This document shows positions 33,475-41,013 of a DNA stretch of 41,013 bases, one piece after another. A program made the position numbers and the translations under genes. Source of the DNA: Lysobacterales bacterium (GTDB lineage: Bacteria; Pseudomonadota; Gammaproteobacteria; Xanthomonadales; Rhodanobacteraceae); NCBI GenBank assembly GCA_014338185.1, contig QUBV01000022.1:1-41013 (forward strand). Direction: 5' to 3'. Each line of letters starts with the position of its first letter. The first letter of the stretch is position 1. The notes below the pieces were generated by a model. It was not told the DNA's origin. It saw only the letters and a list, made by a program, of their open reading frames with translations, and did not search any database.

Positions 33475-34804
33475 CCGGCGCGGACTGGCACTCGCGAGTG
33501 CGCAGCTGAGCAGCTTCGACCGCCAGTTCACCGCCCAGGCGCAGGTGCAGCGTCCCGACCGCTACCGCCTGCTCGATGCCCTGCCACTGGACACGCCGCG
33601 CATCGCGCGCGGCAGCGGCGTCTCGTACGTGGCGGCGAGCTTCGGCAGCGAAGCGGTGAGCCAGGACATGGGCAGCTTCGACCGCCTGCTCGCCTTCGAC
33701 ATCCGCACCGGCCTGGTCTGCGTCGAGGCCGGGATGGCCATCGGCGACCTGCAGCGCTTCCTGTTGCCGCGTGGCTGGTACCTGCCGATCGCACCAGGAC
33801 ATCCGCGCGCGACCATCGGTGGCTGCATCGCCGCCGATGTGCACGGCAAGAACCCCGCGCGCGACGGCACCTTTCGCGCGCTGGTGGAGGAGCTGCAGCT
33901 GCACGTGCCCGGCCATGGCCTGCTGAGCCTGGACGCGCACCACGACGCCGACCTGTTCGCGGCGACCTGCGGCGGCCTGGGCCTGACCGGCACGATCACG
34001 CGCGCGACGCTGCGCCTGCGGCGGCCGCCTGGCGCGATCGCGCTGCGGCGCGTGCCGGTGGCGAACCTGGCCGAAGCCGCGCGCGTGCTGCGCGAGGCCG
34101 CCAACGCGCAGGTGCTGTACGGCTGGCACGACGGCCAGAGCGCGCGCTTCGGCAGCGGCGTGATCCATCTCGGCCTTGCCGACGAGGAGGCCACGCCGCC
34201 GGCGCTGGACACCTCGCCTGCGCGCGACCTGCCCGCATCGATCGCGCCGCTGCCGTTCACGGTGTGGAACGCCCGCGCGATCGCACTCGCCAACAGCTGG
34301 CTGCGGCGACGCTGGTGCGCACCCGGCATGAGCGTGGCCCCGCTCGCGAGTGCGCTGTTTCCGCTCAATGACGCGCGCTGGTACTTCGCCGGCTTCGGCA
34401 GCGCCGGCCTGGTCGAGTTGCAATGGCTGGTGCCGCACCCGCGCTTCGAGGCGTTTGCGGCCGCGCTGGGCGAATGTGTCGCGCGCGAGCAGCCGCGCAT
34501 CGCACTGGTGTCGAGCAAGCTGTTCGACGGCCACGCGCACGGGCTCGCCTTCGACGGCAAGGGCATCGCGCTGGCGCTGCATCTGCCCAGCCCGGCCGCG
34601 CCGCGCCAGCGCGCGTTCTGCGAGCAGTTCACCCAGATCGCGCTCGCCCATGAGGGACGCCCGAACCTGATCAAGGACGCCACACTCGACGCCGACAGCG
34701 TGCGCCGCGCGATCGCCGATTTCGAGGTGCGCCGGCTCGCGCTCGCCCGCTACAACGCCGATGGCCGGTTCCGCTCGGAACTCACGCGGAGGCTGGCACT
34801 GTGA
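33452..34804 (+). CDS. DprE1-like FAD-dependent oxidoreductase
   Basis: The 450-residue protein has a PCMH/FAD_binding_4 domain with RGSGVSYVAASFG at 53-65, EAGMAIGDLQRFLLPRGWYLP, and IGGCIAADVHGKN with HGKN at 131-134, then DADLFAATCGGLGLTGTI. In the C-terminal part NLIKDAT places K408 where the catalytic Lys of mycobacterial DprE1 sits (YLAKDS), and the last residues, RFRSELTRRLAL, match the DprE1 end in pattern. DprE1 oxidises decaprenyl-phospho-ribose at C2. At the position of the mycobacterial Cys387 this protein seems to have Ala (A375), judged by eye. Start ATG 33452 or 33458; GGGGGC precedes. It overlaps both the antiporter gene and the next gene, so all three are coupled. Confidence 0.85.
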   Translation: MSMTHGADRRGLALASAQLSSFDRQFTAQAQVQRPDRYRLLDALPLDTPRIARGSGVSYVAASFGSEAVSQDMGSFDRLLAFDIRTGLVCVEAGMAIGDLQRFLLPRGWYLPIAPGHPRATIGGCIAADVHGKNPARDGTFRALVEELQLHVPGHGLLSLDAHHDADLFAATCGGLGLTGTITRATLRLRRPPGAIALRRVPVANLAEAARVLREAANAQVLYGWHDGQSARFGSGVIHLGLADEEATPPALDTSPARDLPASIAPLPFTVWNARAIALANSWLRRRWCAPGMSVAPLASALFPLNDARWYFAGFGSAGLVELQWLVPHPRFEAFAAALGECVAREQPRIALVSSKLFDGHAHGLAFDGKGIALALHLPSPAAPRQRAFCEQFTQIALAHEGRPNLIKDATLDADSVRRAIADFEVRRLALARYNADGRFRSELTRRLAL

Positions 34805-35532
34805 CCGCGATCATCGTCGGTGCCTCCAGCGGACTCGGCCGCGCGCTGGCGGGCGAACTGGCGCAGCGTGGCCATCCGCTGCTGCTGATCGCCTCGGACG
34901 CGCGCGACCTGCAGGCGCTGGCGGCGGATCTTGCGCTGCGCCACGAGGTGGAAGTGGCCACCTTGGCGATGGATCTGGCCCGCGAGGTGGATCCGGGCGC
35001 ACGCATCCTCGCCGCGCTCGCCAGCCTGCCGCCGGCCACGGCGCTGCTGCTGCCGGTGGGGCTGTCGCGCCGTGACGATGCCTTCGGACTCGGCGCTGGC
35101 GCGATCGGCGAATTGCTCGCGATCAACCTGCATGCGCCGCTGGCGATCGTGCATGCGCTGCTGCCGATGCTGTGCGAGCGGCACGCCACGGTGGTGTTGT
35201 TCGGCAGCATCGCGGCGGTGCGCGGGCGTGGCCACAACGTGGTGTACGCGAGCGCCAAGCGCGCGCTGGAGTCGGCCTACGAAAGCCTGCGTCAGGCACA
35301 CGCCCCGGACGTGCTGCACGTGCAGCTGTACCGGCTCGGCTTTCTCGCCACCAACCTGACCTGGGGCCTGCGCCTGCCGCTGTCGCCGGCAGCGCCCGCG
35401 ACCGTGGCGCGACGCGTGGTTGCACGCCTGGGCAAGGGCTCGTTCAAGCGCTACCTGCCTCGCCGTTTCGCACTGGTCGCGCTGCTGCTGCGCGCGTTGC
35501 CGTGGTTCGTGTTCCGCCGGTTGCGCGGCTGA
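34801..35532 (+). CDS. DprE2-like short-chain dehydrogenase/reductase
   Basis: The 243-residue SDR has the nucleotide motif GASSGLG at 7-13, catalytic S136 (LFGSIAAV), Y149 and K153 (VYASAKRALES). The C-terminus, GKGSFKRYLPRRFALVALLLRALPWFVFRRL, has the same build as the mycobacterial DprE2 end (an R-rich, hydrophobic amphipathic helix after a GK element), which supports a membrane-associated, polyprenyl-linked substrate. In the DprE1/DprE2 pair this enzyme reduces the 2-keto intermediate to arabinose. It starts with GTG inside the stop of the DprE1-like gene (GTGA overlap). The specific sugar-lipid is inferred, not shown; a generic SDR cannot be excluded. Confidence 0.82.
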   Translation: MTAIIVGASSGLGRALAGELAQRGHPLLLIASDARDLQALAADLALRHEVEVATLAMDLAREVDPGARILAALASLPPATALLLPVGLSRRDDAFGLGAGAIGELLAINLHAPLAIVHALLPMLCERHATVVLFGSIAAVRGRGHNVVYASAKRALESAYESLRQAHAPDVLHVQLYRLGFLATNLTWGLRLPLSPAAPATVARRVVARLGKGSFKRYLPRRFALVALLLRALPWFVFRRLRG

Positions 35533-35668
35533 ACCGTCGTGGTCGCGCCGACGTCGGGCGCGGTCGTGCCGGGACGGATGCGGGCAAGCCCGTCGCGACG
35601 CACTGATCCAATCGCTACATCCGGTGCCACGGTGATGCACCGTTGCGTCAAGGAATCGGACACGATCG

Positions 35669-36319
35669 ATGGCATGGTGGTTGGCCAGCGCATTCTTCTT
35701 CTGGCTGGTGCTGCGCGAGTTGCGCGCGCCGTCGCATCGCCTGCATCCCGAGCCGGTCTATCCGCCGTACCTGCTGCTCGTGCTCGCACTGGCCATCCTC
35801 TGTGCGTGGCAACCACTGGCAAGGTGGCGCTTCGAGGCTCGCCTGGCGCGCGTGGCGAGCGACCTCGCCGATGGCAGGCGGGCCAGCGTGCATTGCAACA
35901 CCCTGTTCGACACGATGCTCGATCCGAACATGCTGTACGCCGGACATGCCAACATCGAAACCGGCAGAATCGTGCTGCAAAAACCATGGTGCAGCCGGCT
36001 CCGGGCCTACCTCTCGCATCCCGCAAGCGCGAGCGACGTGGAGCGCTACAGCCTGCACCTGTTCACCCACGAGGCAATGCACGTGCGCGGCGAGAGGGAC
36101 GAGGCGCGCACCGACTGCCAGGCCATGCAGCGCCACGTGCGCGCGGCAGGTCTGCTGGGGGTGCCGGCGGAACTCGCTCGGCGTGACGTGCGCGACTACT
36201 TCCGCTCGGTATTTCTCGCGCGCAACCGGCCCGGAACCTTGTCCACCCCGTACTACTCGCCGCTGTGCGGCCCGGGCGCGGAGTGGGACGAACACCTGCC
36301 CGACGCGCCATGGCCATGA
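35669..36319 (+). CDS. Membrane-anchored putative metallopeptidase (HExxH)
   Basis: The 216-residue protein has two N-terminal hydrophobic segments (about 2-15 and 33-47), then a soluble domain. The motif HEAMH at 134-138 fits HExxH, and the next residues VRGERDEARTDC give acidic candidates (E142, D144, E145, D149) for a third zinc ligand, as in peptidases with a HExxH...E/D pattern. I do not recognise the family. Four Cys are present (for example C93-region HCNTLFDTML and C150). The start at ATG 35669 is chosen with AAGGAA about a dozen bases upstream. It stands alone after the DprE-like genes with 136 empty bases between. Substrate and activity are unknown. Confidence 0.7.
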   Translation: MAWWLASAFFFWLVLRELRAPSHRLHPEPVYPPYLLLVLALAILCAWQPLARWRFEARLARVASDLADGRRASVHCNTLFDTMLDPNMLYAGHANIETGRIVLQKPWCSRLRAYLSHPASASDVERYSLHLFTHEAMHVRGERDEARTDCQAMQRHVRAAGLLGVPAELARRDVRDYFRSVFLARNRPGTLSTPYYSPLCGPGAEWDEHLPDAPWP

Positions 36320-36378
36320 CGCGTCGATACCGACACTCCGGCCGGTGCGTGCGATCTGCGCCGCGTCCTCGCGCGGCC

Positions 36379-39300
36379 TCAATCGGGTGCGCGCGCGGGG
36401 TTGCGCAGCGTCTGCCGCGGTCCCGGGATCGTTGCGCCGCCGAGACCGAGTTCGGCCGCAACGTCGACATAACCGATCAGGCTGGCTACCTGCGCCGCGG
36501 TGCGGCCGAACGCATCGACCAGATCGAGCGGCGCGCCGCGCGCCTTGAGCACGCGCACGCAGCCGATCAGGCCATGCAAGGCACATGCATGCAGTGCGCC
36601 CACGCCGCGGGCGTCCTGCGTATCGACCGGCGCGCCGCGGTCGACCAGCCAGTCGCACAGCAGGCGCAGGGCTTCGGCGTCGCAGCGCGCGCCGGGCGGC
36701 TCGCGGGCACCGAGCAGGATGAGCAGCGCATCCTGGTTGCCACGATTGCGGGTGGTGAGCTTGGCACCTGCGCGCAGCAGGCGTTCGAACATGCTGCGCG
36801 CAATCACCACGTCGCCGCAACCGAACGCATATTGCGCGATCGCGTGCAGCGGCGTACCGCCCTGGGCGTCGGCGGCCTCGGGGTCGGCGCCGGCTTCGAG
36901 CAGCGCCTCGACGATGCGCGCCTCGCCCAGCGCACAGGCGAGGGTGAGCGAGGTGCCGATCCCGGCGATGCGCAGGTCGGGCGACACGCCGTGGCTGAGC
37001 AGGGTGCGCACGATCGCCTCGCGCCGCGCGCTCACCGCCGCGGCGAGCGCGTGCACGCCGCCGTGGGCCAGGCGCGTGAAGTCCGCCCCCGCGTCGAGCA
37101 GGTGCACCGCGAGCGCAGCGTGGCCGGCGCCCGCGGCTCGGATCAGTGCGGTCGCTCCGCGCGCGTCGGTGGCATCCACGCTCAGCCCGAGCTGGAGCAG
37201 GCGGGTGACCGCATCGAGGTCGCCGACAGCCGCGGCATCGGGCAGGTCCTCGTCGCGCAGCGGGCGCAGCGGCAGGCGCCAGCGTGACCAGTCCAGCCAA
37301 TGCGCGAGTGTGGAGTTGCGCGTGAGCGCAAGGCCCAGCGGAGTCTCGCCGCAGGCATTGGCGACGTCGGGATTGGCGCCCTGCAGCAGCAATTCGCGCA
37401 CCAGAGCATGTGCATCGCGTGCGACCGCGAGGTGCAGCGGCGTGTCGCCGCGCCCGTCGCGCAGGTTGGGATCGCAGCCGCGCCGCAGCAGGGTGGTCGC
37501 GAGCCCATCCTCGGCGGCCGCGACCAGCACATGCAGGGTCGAGGGCGCCGCGTCGGTGCCGCCAAAGGGGTCGGCACCGCGTGCGACGAGCTCTTGCACG
37601 AGCGCACGCTGGGTCGCGTCGAGCGGTGCCGGCGAGTACTGCAGCACGCGTGCCACGAGGCCTGCGCCGCCCACCGGCGCGCCACGTTGCAGCAGTTCCA
37701 GCGCCGCCTGCGCACTGCCGGGCAGCTGCTCCAGCACGCGCCCGAGCAACGGCGCGCCGTCGTCGGGCGGTGCCAGCGCCTCGACCGCGTGGTTGAGCAG
37801 CCAGCAGCGCGCGGCGCCAAGTGCGGGGTCGTCACACAGCGCAAGATACAGTTGCTCACGCATCGCGCGCGGCCATTCGCGCACGCACGCCGCGAGCTCG
37901 TCGGCGACGTTCCAGTGACCAAAGCGCAAGGCGTCGAGCAGATGGGCGTGTTGGTCATCGAGCGTCCCGGTCGCGGGCGGGTCCAGCGAACTCGGGCGCG
38001 GGTAGGCCGGATCCAGTTGCGCCACGATCGGCCAACGGCCCGCCAACGCGGCGAGATCGACCGCGCGCCGGCCATCGTCGGCGGCCAGGTTGCGATCGCA
38101 GCCAAGCGCGAGCAGCGCGCGCACCGCGTCTTCACCGGCCTGGCGCGCCTGGGCGGCGTGCATGAGGGCGCTGCGGCCGGTGCCGTCGCGACGGTCGAGT
38201 TCGGGCTTGCGCTTGCCCAGGGCATGGATGGTGCCGGCCGAGCCTGCGCGCGCGGCTTCCATGAGCGCGGTGGTGCCACGCTGGTCGACCAGATTCGGAT
38301 CGGCGCCCGCGGCCAGCAGCACCTCGACGATGCGCACGTGGCCGGCGAGGGCCGCCGTGTGCAATGCGGTGCGCTCAAGCGCGGCGCGGGCATCCACTCG
38401 CGCGCGGTGCTTGAGCAGCAGCCGCACACCGACCGGGTCGTCCTCGGCGATGCCGGCCGCGCAGACCAGTGCCGGTCGCGCATTGTCCACGTCGGGACGC
38501 GCGCGGTGTTCGAGCAGGAAGGCCAGCAGGTCCCAGTTGGCGGCGGCCGCGGCAATGCCCAGCGCGGTCATGCCCTCGCGATTGACCGCGTCGACGTCCA
38601 CCTTGGTGTCGAGCAGCAATGCCGCGATGATCGGACTCGCACAACGCGCGGCGTGGTGCAGCGGGGTGTTGCCGGCCGCATCGACCGCACAAGCGTCGGC
38701 ACCGTTGGCGAGCAGCATGGTGACCGCATCCGGGCGTCCTTCATGGCTGTCACGCGTGGCGATCACGAGCGGCGTGGTGCCCGCGTGCGCGCGGTTGACG
38801 TCGGCGCCGTGCTGAATGAGCGCGCGCAGCGCGCCGAGGTCGGGAAGCGTGGCCGCAATCATCAAGGGACTGCGCTGGTCGCGCGCGTCGGCGGGCGGCA
38901 AGGTGTCGGCGATGGCGCCCATCTCGAGCGCGGCCAGCGCACGCGGTACATTGGCCGCCTGCAGTGCAGCGAGCAGAACCGCATCCAGTTCCGGCTGCGG
39001 CAGGCCGGGCGCCAGGACCATGTCGATTGCGGCCGGGTCGACCCTCGCCTGGGCATCGTCGAGGCCGGCACGCAGCGCGCGCAGGTGTGCGACCCATGCG
39101 CGCAAGGTGCTGCGCACGATGAGCCAATGTGCGGCGGGCGCGAGCAGCAACGCATGCACGAGCAGCAGCGTCGCCGCTGCGCGAGCGGACAGCGCAAGGC
39201 CCAGTCCCGCGCTGAGCAGTGCGGCCAGCGCGAGCAACAGCAGGGTGACCGAGACGGTCAGCCCATGCCGGAACGAGACCTCGACATCGTGGGTCAACTC

Positions 39301-39795
39301 GCGCGTGAGCTGGATCGTGCTGCGCCAACGCGAGATCTGTCCGTGGCGCACCACGCAGGGTGCGGCGGGCAGGTCGCCACCGAGCGCTGGAACCACGAAC
39401 AGCGGCCACAAGCGCCACAACAGCAGCGGCGCTGCCACGACGGCGAGCGACAACACCAGCGCCGATGTGAGGCTGCCGTCGGCCACGAGCCACTGCAGTG
39501 GGCGATCCAGCACGAGTGCGACGACCACCAGATACAGCGCCGACAGCAGCAGGTACCACAGCGTGGCGGTGGCGAGGGAAGCCGGCCCTGCGTGCCCGAA
39601 GCCGAATGCGCGCACGGCCCACGCCAGCAGCACCGCATTGCCGGCGAGCACCACGGGAATACTGGCCACACCGCCGCCGAGCCAGGCAAGCGCGTACAGA
39701 CTCCACGCCAATGCCAGCAACAGCAGCGTCCGGCCCGCGGCCACGCGCCGTTGGCCAACCTTTGCCCGCATCTGCGCCCTCAACGCGACCCGCAT
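36379..39795 (-). CDS. Large ankyrin-repeat membrane protein
   Basis: The 1138-residue protein has an N-terminal membrane region with about six helices (about 22-40, 45-62, 78-98, 110-136, 182-204, 208-226), then a long cytoplasmic part from about 300 to the end built of ankyrin repeats: recurring G.TPLH.A, LL..GADP and ALM.AA patterns such as NTPLHHAARCASPIIAALLL, RTALHTAALAGHVRIVEVLL and DTPLHLAVARDAHALVRELL. I count roughly 18-20 repeats, some degenerate near 600-720. It probably acts as a membrane-tethered scaffold; no catalytic domain is seen. The start is ATG 39795 (a TTG at 39798 is also in frame). It ends 59 bases from the convergent HExxH gene. Confidence 0.9.
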   Translation of the reverse strand: MRVALRAQMRAKVGQRRVAAGRTLLLLALAWSLYALAWLGGGVASIPVVLAGNAVLLAWAVRAFGFGHAGPASLATATLWYLLLSALYLVVVALVLDRPLQWLVADGSLTSALVLSLAVVAAPLLLWRLWPLFVVPALGGDLPAAPCVVRHGQISRWRSTIQLTRELTHDVEVSFRHGLTVSVTLLLLALAALLSAGLGLALSARAAATLLLVHALLLAPAAHWLIVRSTLRAWVAHLRALRAGLDDAQARVDPAAIDMVLAPGLPQPELDAVLLAALQAANVPRALAALEMGAIADTLPPADARDQRSPLMIAATLPDLGALRALIQHGADVNRAHAGTTPLVIATRDSHEGRPDAVTMLLANGADACAVDAAGNTPLHHAARCASPIIAALLLDTKVDVDAVNREGMTALGIAAAAANWDLLAFLLEHRARPDVDNARPALVCAAGIAEDDPVGVRLLLKHRARVDARAALERTALHTAALAGHVRIVEVLLAAGADPNLVDQRGTTALMEAARAGSAGTIHALGKRKPELDRRDGTGRSALMHAAQARQAGEDAVRALLALGCDRNLAADDGRRAVDLAALAGRWPIVAQLDPAYPRPSSLDPPATGTLDDQHAHLLDALRFGHWNVADELAACVREWPRAMREQLYLALCDDPALGAARCWLLNHAVEALAPPDDGAPLLGRVLEQLPGSAQAALELLQRGAPVGGAGLVARVLQYSPAPLDATQRALVQELVARGADPFGGTDAAPSTLHVLVAAAEDGLATTLLRRGCDPNLRDGRGDTPLHLAVARDAHALVRELLLQGANPDVANACGETPLGLALTRNSTLAHWLDWSRWRLPLRPLRDEDLPDAAAVGDLDAVTRLLQLGLSVDATDARGATALIRAAGAGHAALAVHLLDAGADFTRLAHGGVHALAAAVSARREAIVRTLLSHGVSPDLRIAGIGTSLTLACALGEARIVEALLEAGADPEAADAQGGTPLHAIAQYAFGCGDVVIARSMFERLLRAGAKLTTRNRGNQDALLILLGAREPPGARCDAEALRLLCDWLVDRGAPVDTQDARGVGALHACALHGLIGCVRVLKARGAPLDLVDAFGRTAAQVASLIGYVDVAAELGLGGATIPGPRQTLRNPARAPD

Positions 39796-39859
39796 CAAGC
39801 GCGAGTATATCGGGCCAGCACCACGACCATGCGCGCAGCCGATGCGGCGTGGTCCCGCT

Positions 39860-40114
39860 TCACGCCGGTGGCAGTTGCAGGTAGTAGCCGGGGCTGTCCA
39901 GCGCTGCGGCGAGCGTGTCGATGTCGACTCGTGCGAGCTTGCGGGTGACCGACAGGTCGATCTCCATGACTCGCGCCAACGGCTCGAGCGCGTGGCGCAG
40001 TGCAGCCGGCAGCGCGGCAGGCTCGGACGCCACCCTCAGGTACACGTAGGTATCAGCCTTGCGCAGGCTCTTGTAGACCACGCAGCGTCGGCTGTCGGGC
40101 GCGGAACTCGACAT
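39860..40114 (-). CDS. YcgL domain protein
   Basis: The 84-residue product matches the YcgL family: RRCVVYKSLRKADTYVYLR at the start, then LPAALRHALEPLARVMEIDL and the C-terminal DSPGYYLQLPP. YcgL proteins are small alpha/beta folds of unknown function found across gammaproteobacteria. The start at ATG 40114 fits the family; upstream in-frame codons would run into the rRNA terminator region and are rejected. It lies 64 bases upstream of the ankyrin gene on the same strand and just beyond the rRNA terminator, so it needs its own promoter, which I could not define. Confidence 0.9.
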   Translation of the reverse strand: MSSSAPDSRRCVVYKSLRKADTYVYLRVASEPAALPAALRHALEPLARVMEIDLSVTRKLARVDIDTLAAALDSPGYYLQLPPA

Positions 40115-40143
40115 TGCGACGGACCATATCCCGCCAAACACGC

Positions 40144-40180
40144 AAAAGAAAAACGCCCTGCCGTTGCCGGCAGGACGTTT
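40144..40180 (-). terminator. Intrinsic terminator of the rRNA operon
   Basis: On the minus strand, a 13-bp stem (40168-40180 with 40151-40163, one G-U pair) closes a four-base loop at 40164-40167 and is followed by TTTTTCTTTT. It lies directly after the 5S gene in the direction of transcription and is the expected end of the rRNA operon. Confidence 0.9.
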
Positions 40181-40189
40181 GGATGAAGC

Positions 40190-40305
40190 CCCTGGCGATG
40201 ACCTACTCTTGCATGGCTTAAGCCACACTACCATCGGCGCTACTGCGTTTCACTTCCGAGTTCGAGATGGGATCGGGTGGGACCACAGCGCTAATGTCAC
40301 CAGGG
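40190..40305 (-). rRNA. rrf: 5S ribosomal RNA
   Basis: The reverse complement of this stretch reads as a bacterial 5S rRNA of about 116 bases: the ends CCCTGGTGAC and GTCATCGCCAGGG pair as the terminal stem, and the interior holds the conserved GGTCCCACC-like, CGAACTCGGAAGTGAAACGC-type and GCGCCGATGGTAGTGTGG-type segments. The end positions are set by the stem and may be off by a base or two. It lies about 170 bases after the 23S gene, with no tRNA between. Confidence 0.95.
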
Positions 40306-40478
40306 AACTGGTGCGAGTCGCGCACGCTGCGCGGACTCGGCATTGGGACTTGGGACGTAATCAAGCATTGGCGTCTGCTGCAGACGTTTCGTCGAGGTTC
40401 GATGCCGCGAGCCGGCCAGCGGTGGAGCTGGACACCGACGCGCAACCCATCGATTCGAGAAAGCAACTTGGAGTTATA

Positions 40479-41013
<535 letters not shown>

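Noticed and set aside
37300-39948. 882-codon plus-strand open frame over the ankyrin gene
   Set aside because: It is very long, but its protein is Arg/Gln/Ala-rich and has no repeats, while the opposite strand gives clear ankyrin repeats and membrane helices.
40306-40478. tRNA in the 23S-5S spacer
   Set aside because: No cloverleaf or TTCGA-type T-loop with a matching acceptor stem could be seen.

Overview
The window is a high-GC stretch of a gammaproteobacterial chromosome, most likely order Xanthomonadales/Lysobacterales (a Rhodanobacteraceae- or Xanthomonadaceae-like organism). The reasons are the very high GC, the core gene order lptM-dapF-DUF484-xerC-hslV-hslU followed by a DUF971 gene, HslV with a short FHA propeptide before its catalytic threonine, and a secreted protein ending in an IFxDGF-type tail. 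The species assignment is an inference. No insertion sequence, prophage, integron or CRISPR array was seen.

Layout. (a) 1-5311, plus strand: the end of a GspB-like type II secretion gene, a rhomboid protease, a 1000-residue diguanylate cyclase with a periplasmic beta-propeller sensor, and a TSUP-family permease. (b) 5338-10515, minus strand: a cell-envelope run of gpmI, an EnvC-like amidase activator, a cytoplasmic SGNH-type hydrolase and an S41 carboxy-terminal processing protease. (c) 10679-14953, plus strand: a YdjM-like membrane hydrolase and a secreted Asp-box propeller protein with a choice-of-anchor U-like C-terminus. (d) 14998-16860, minus strand: an M1 aminopeptidase. (e) 17026-21434, plus strand: a DUF2207-LemA-DUF2207 cluster with two paralogous membrane proteins flanking LemA. 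(f) 21446-27212, minus strand: lptM, dapF, DUF484, xerC, hslV, hslU, an unknown gene and DUF971. (g) 27284-30486: a two-TM protein coupled to a DUF454 protein, then a GNAT acetyltransferase divergent from a RimK-type ATP-grasp ligase. (h) 30701-36319: two small membrane proteins on the minus strand, then on the plus strand a KefC-like antiporter overlapping a DprE1-like flavoenzyme, which overlaps a DprE2-like reductase, followed by a membrane-anchored HExxH protein. (i) 36379-41013, minus strand: a very long ankyrin-repeat membrane protein, a YcgL protein, and the distal end of an rRNA operon (5S, then the 3' part of 23S running off the window) with a clear intrinsic terminator.

Most genes are housekeeping or envelope functions. 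The parts most worth a second look are the DUF2207-LemA-DUF2207 unit, the DprE1/DprE2-like pair (a possible polyprenyl-phospho-arabinose route in a gammaproteobacterium), the RimK-like ligase beside a stand-alone GNAT, the Asp-box secreted protein with its CRP/Clp-like upstream dyad, and the orphan HExxH membrane protein. I do not see a clear, wholly novel defence or mobile system here.
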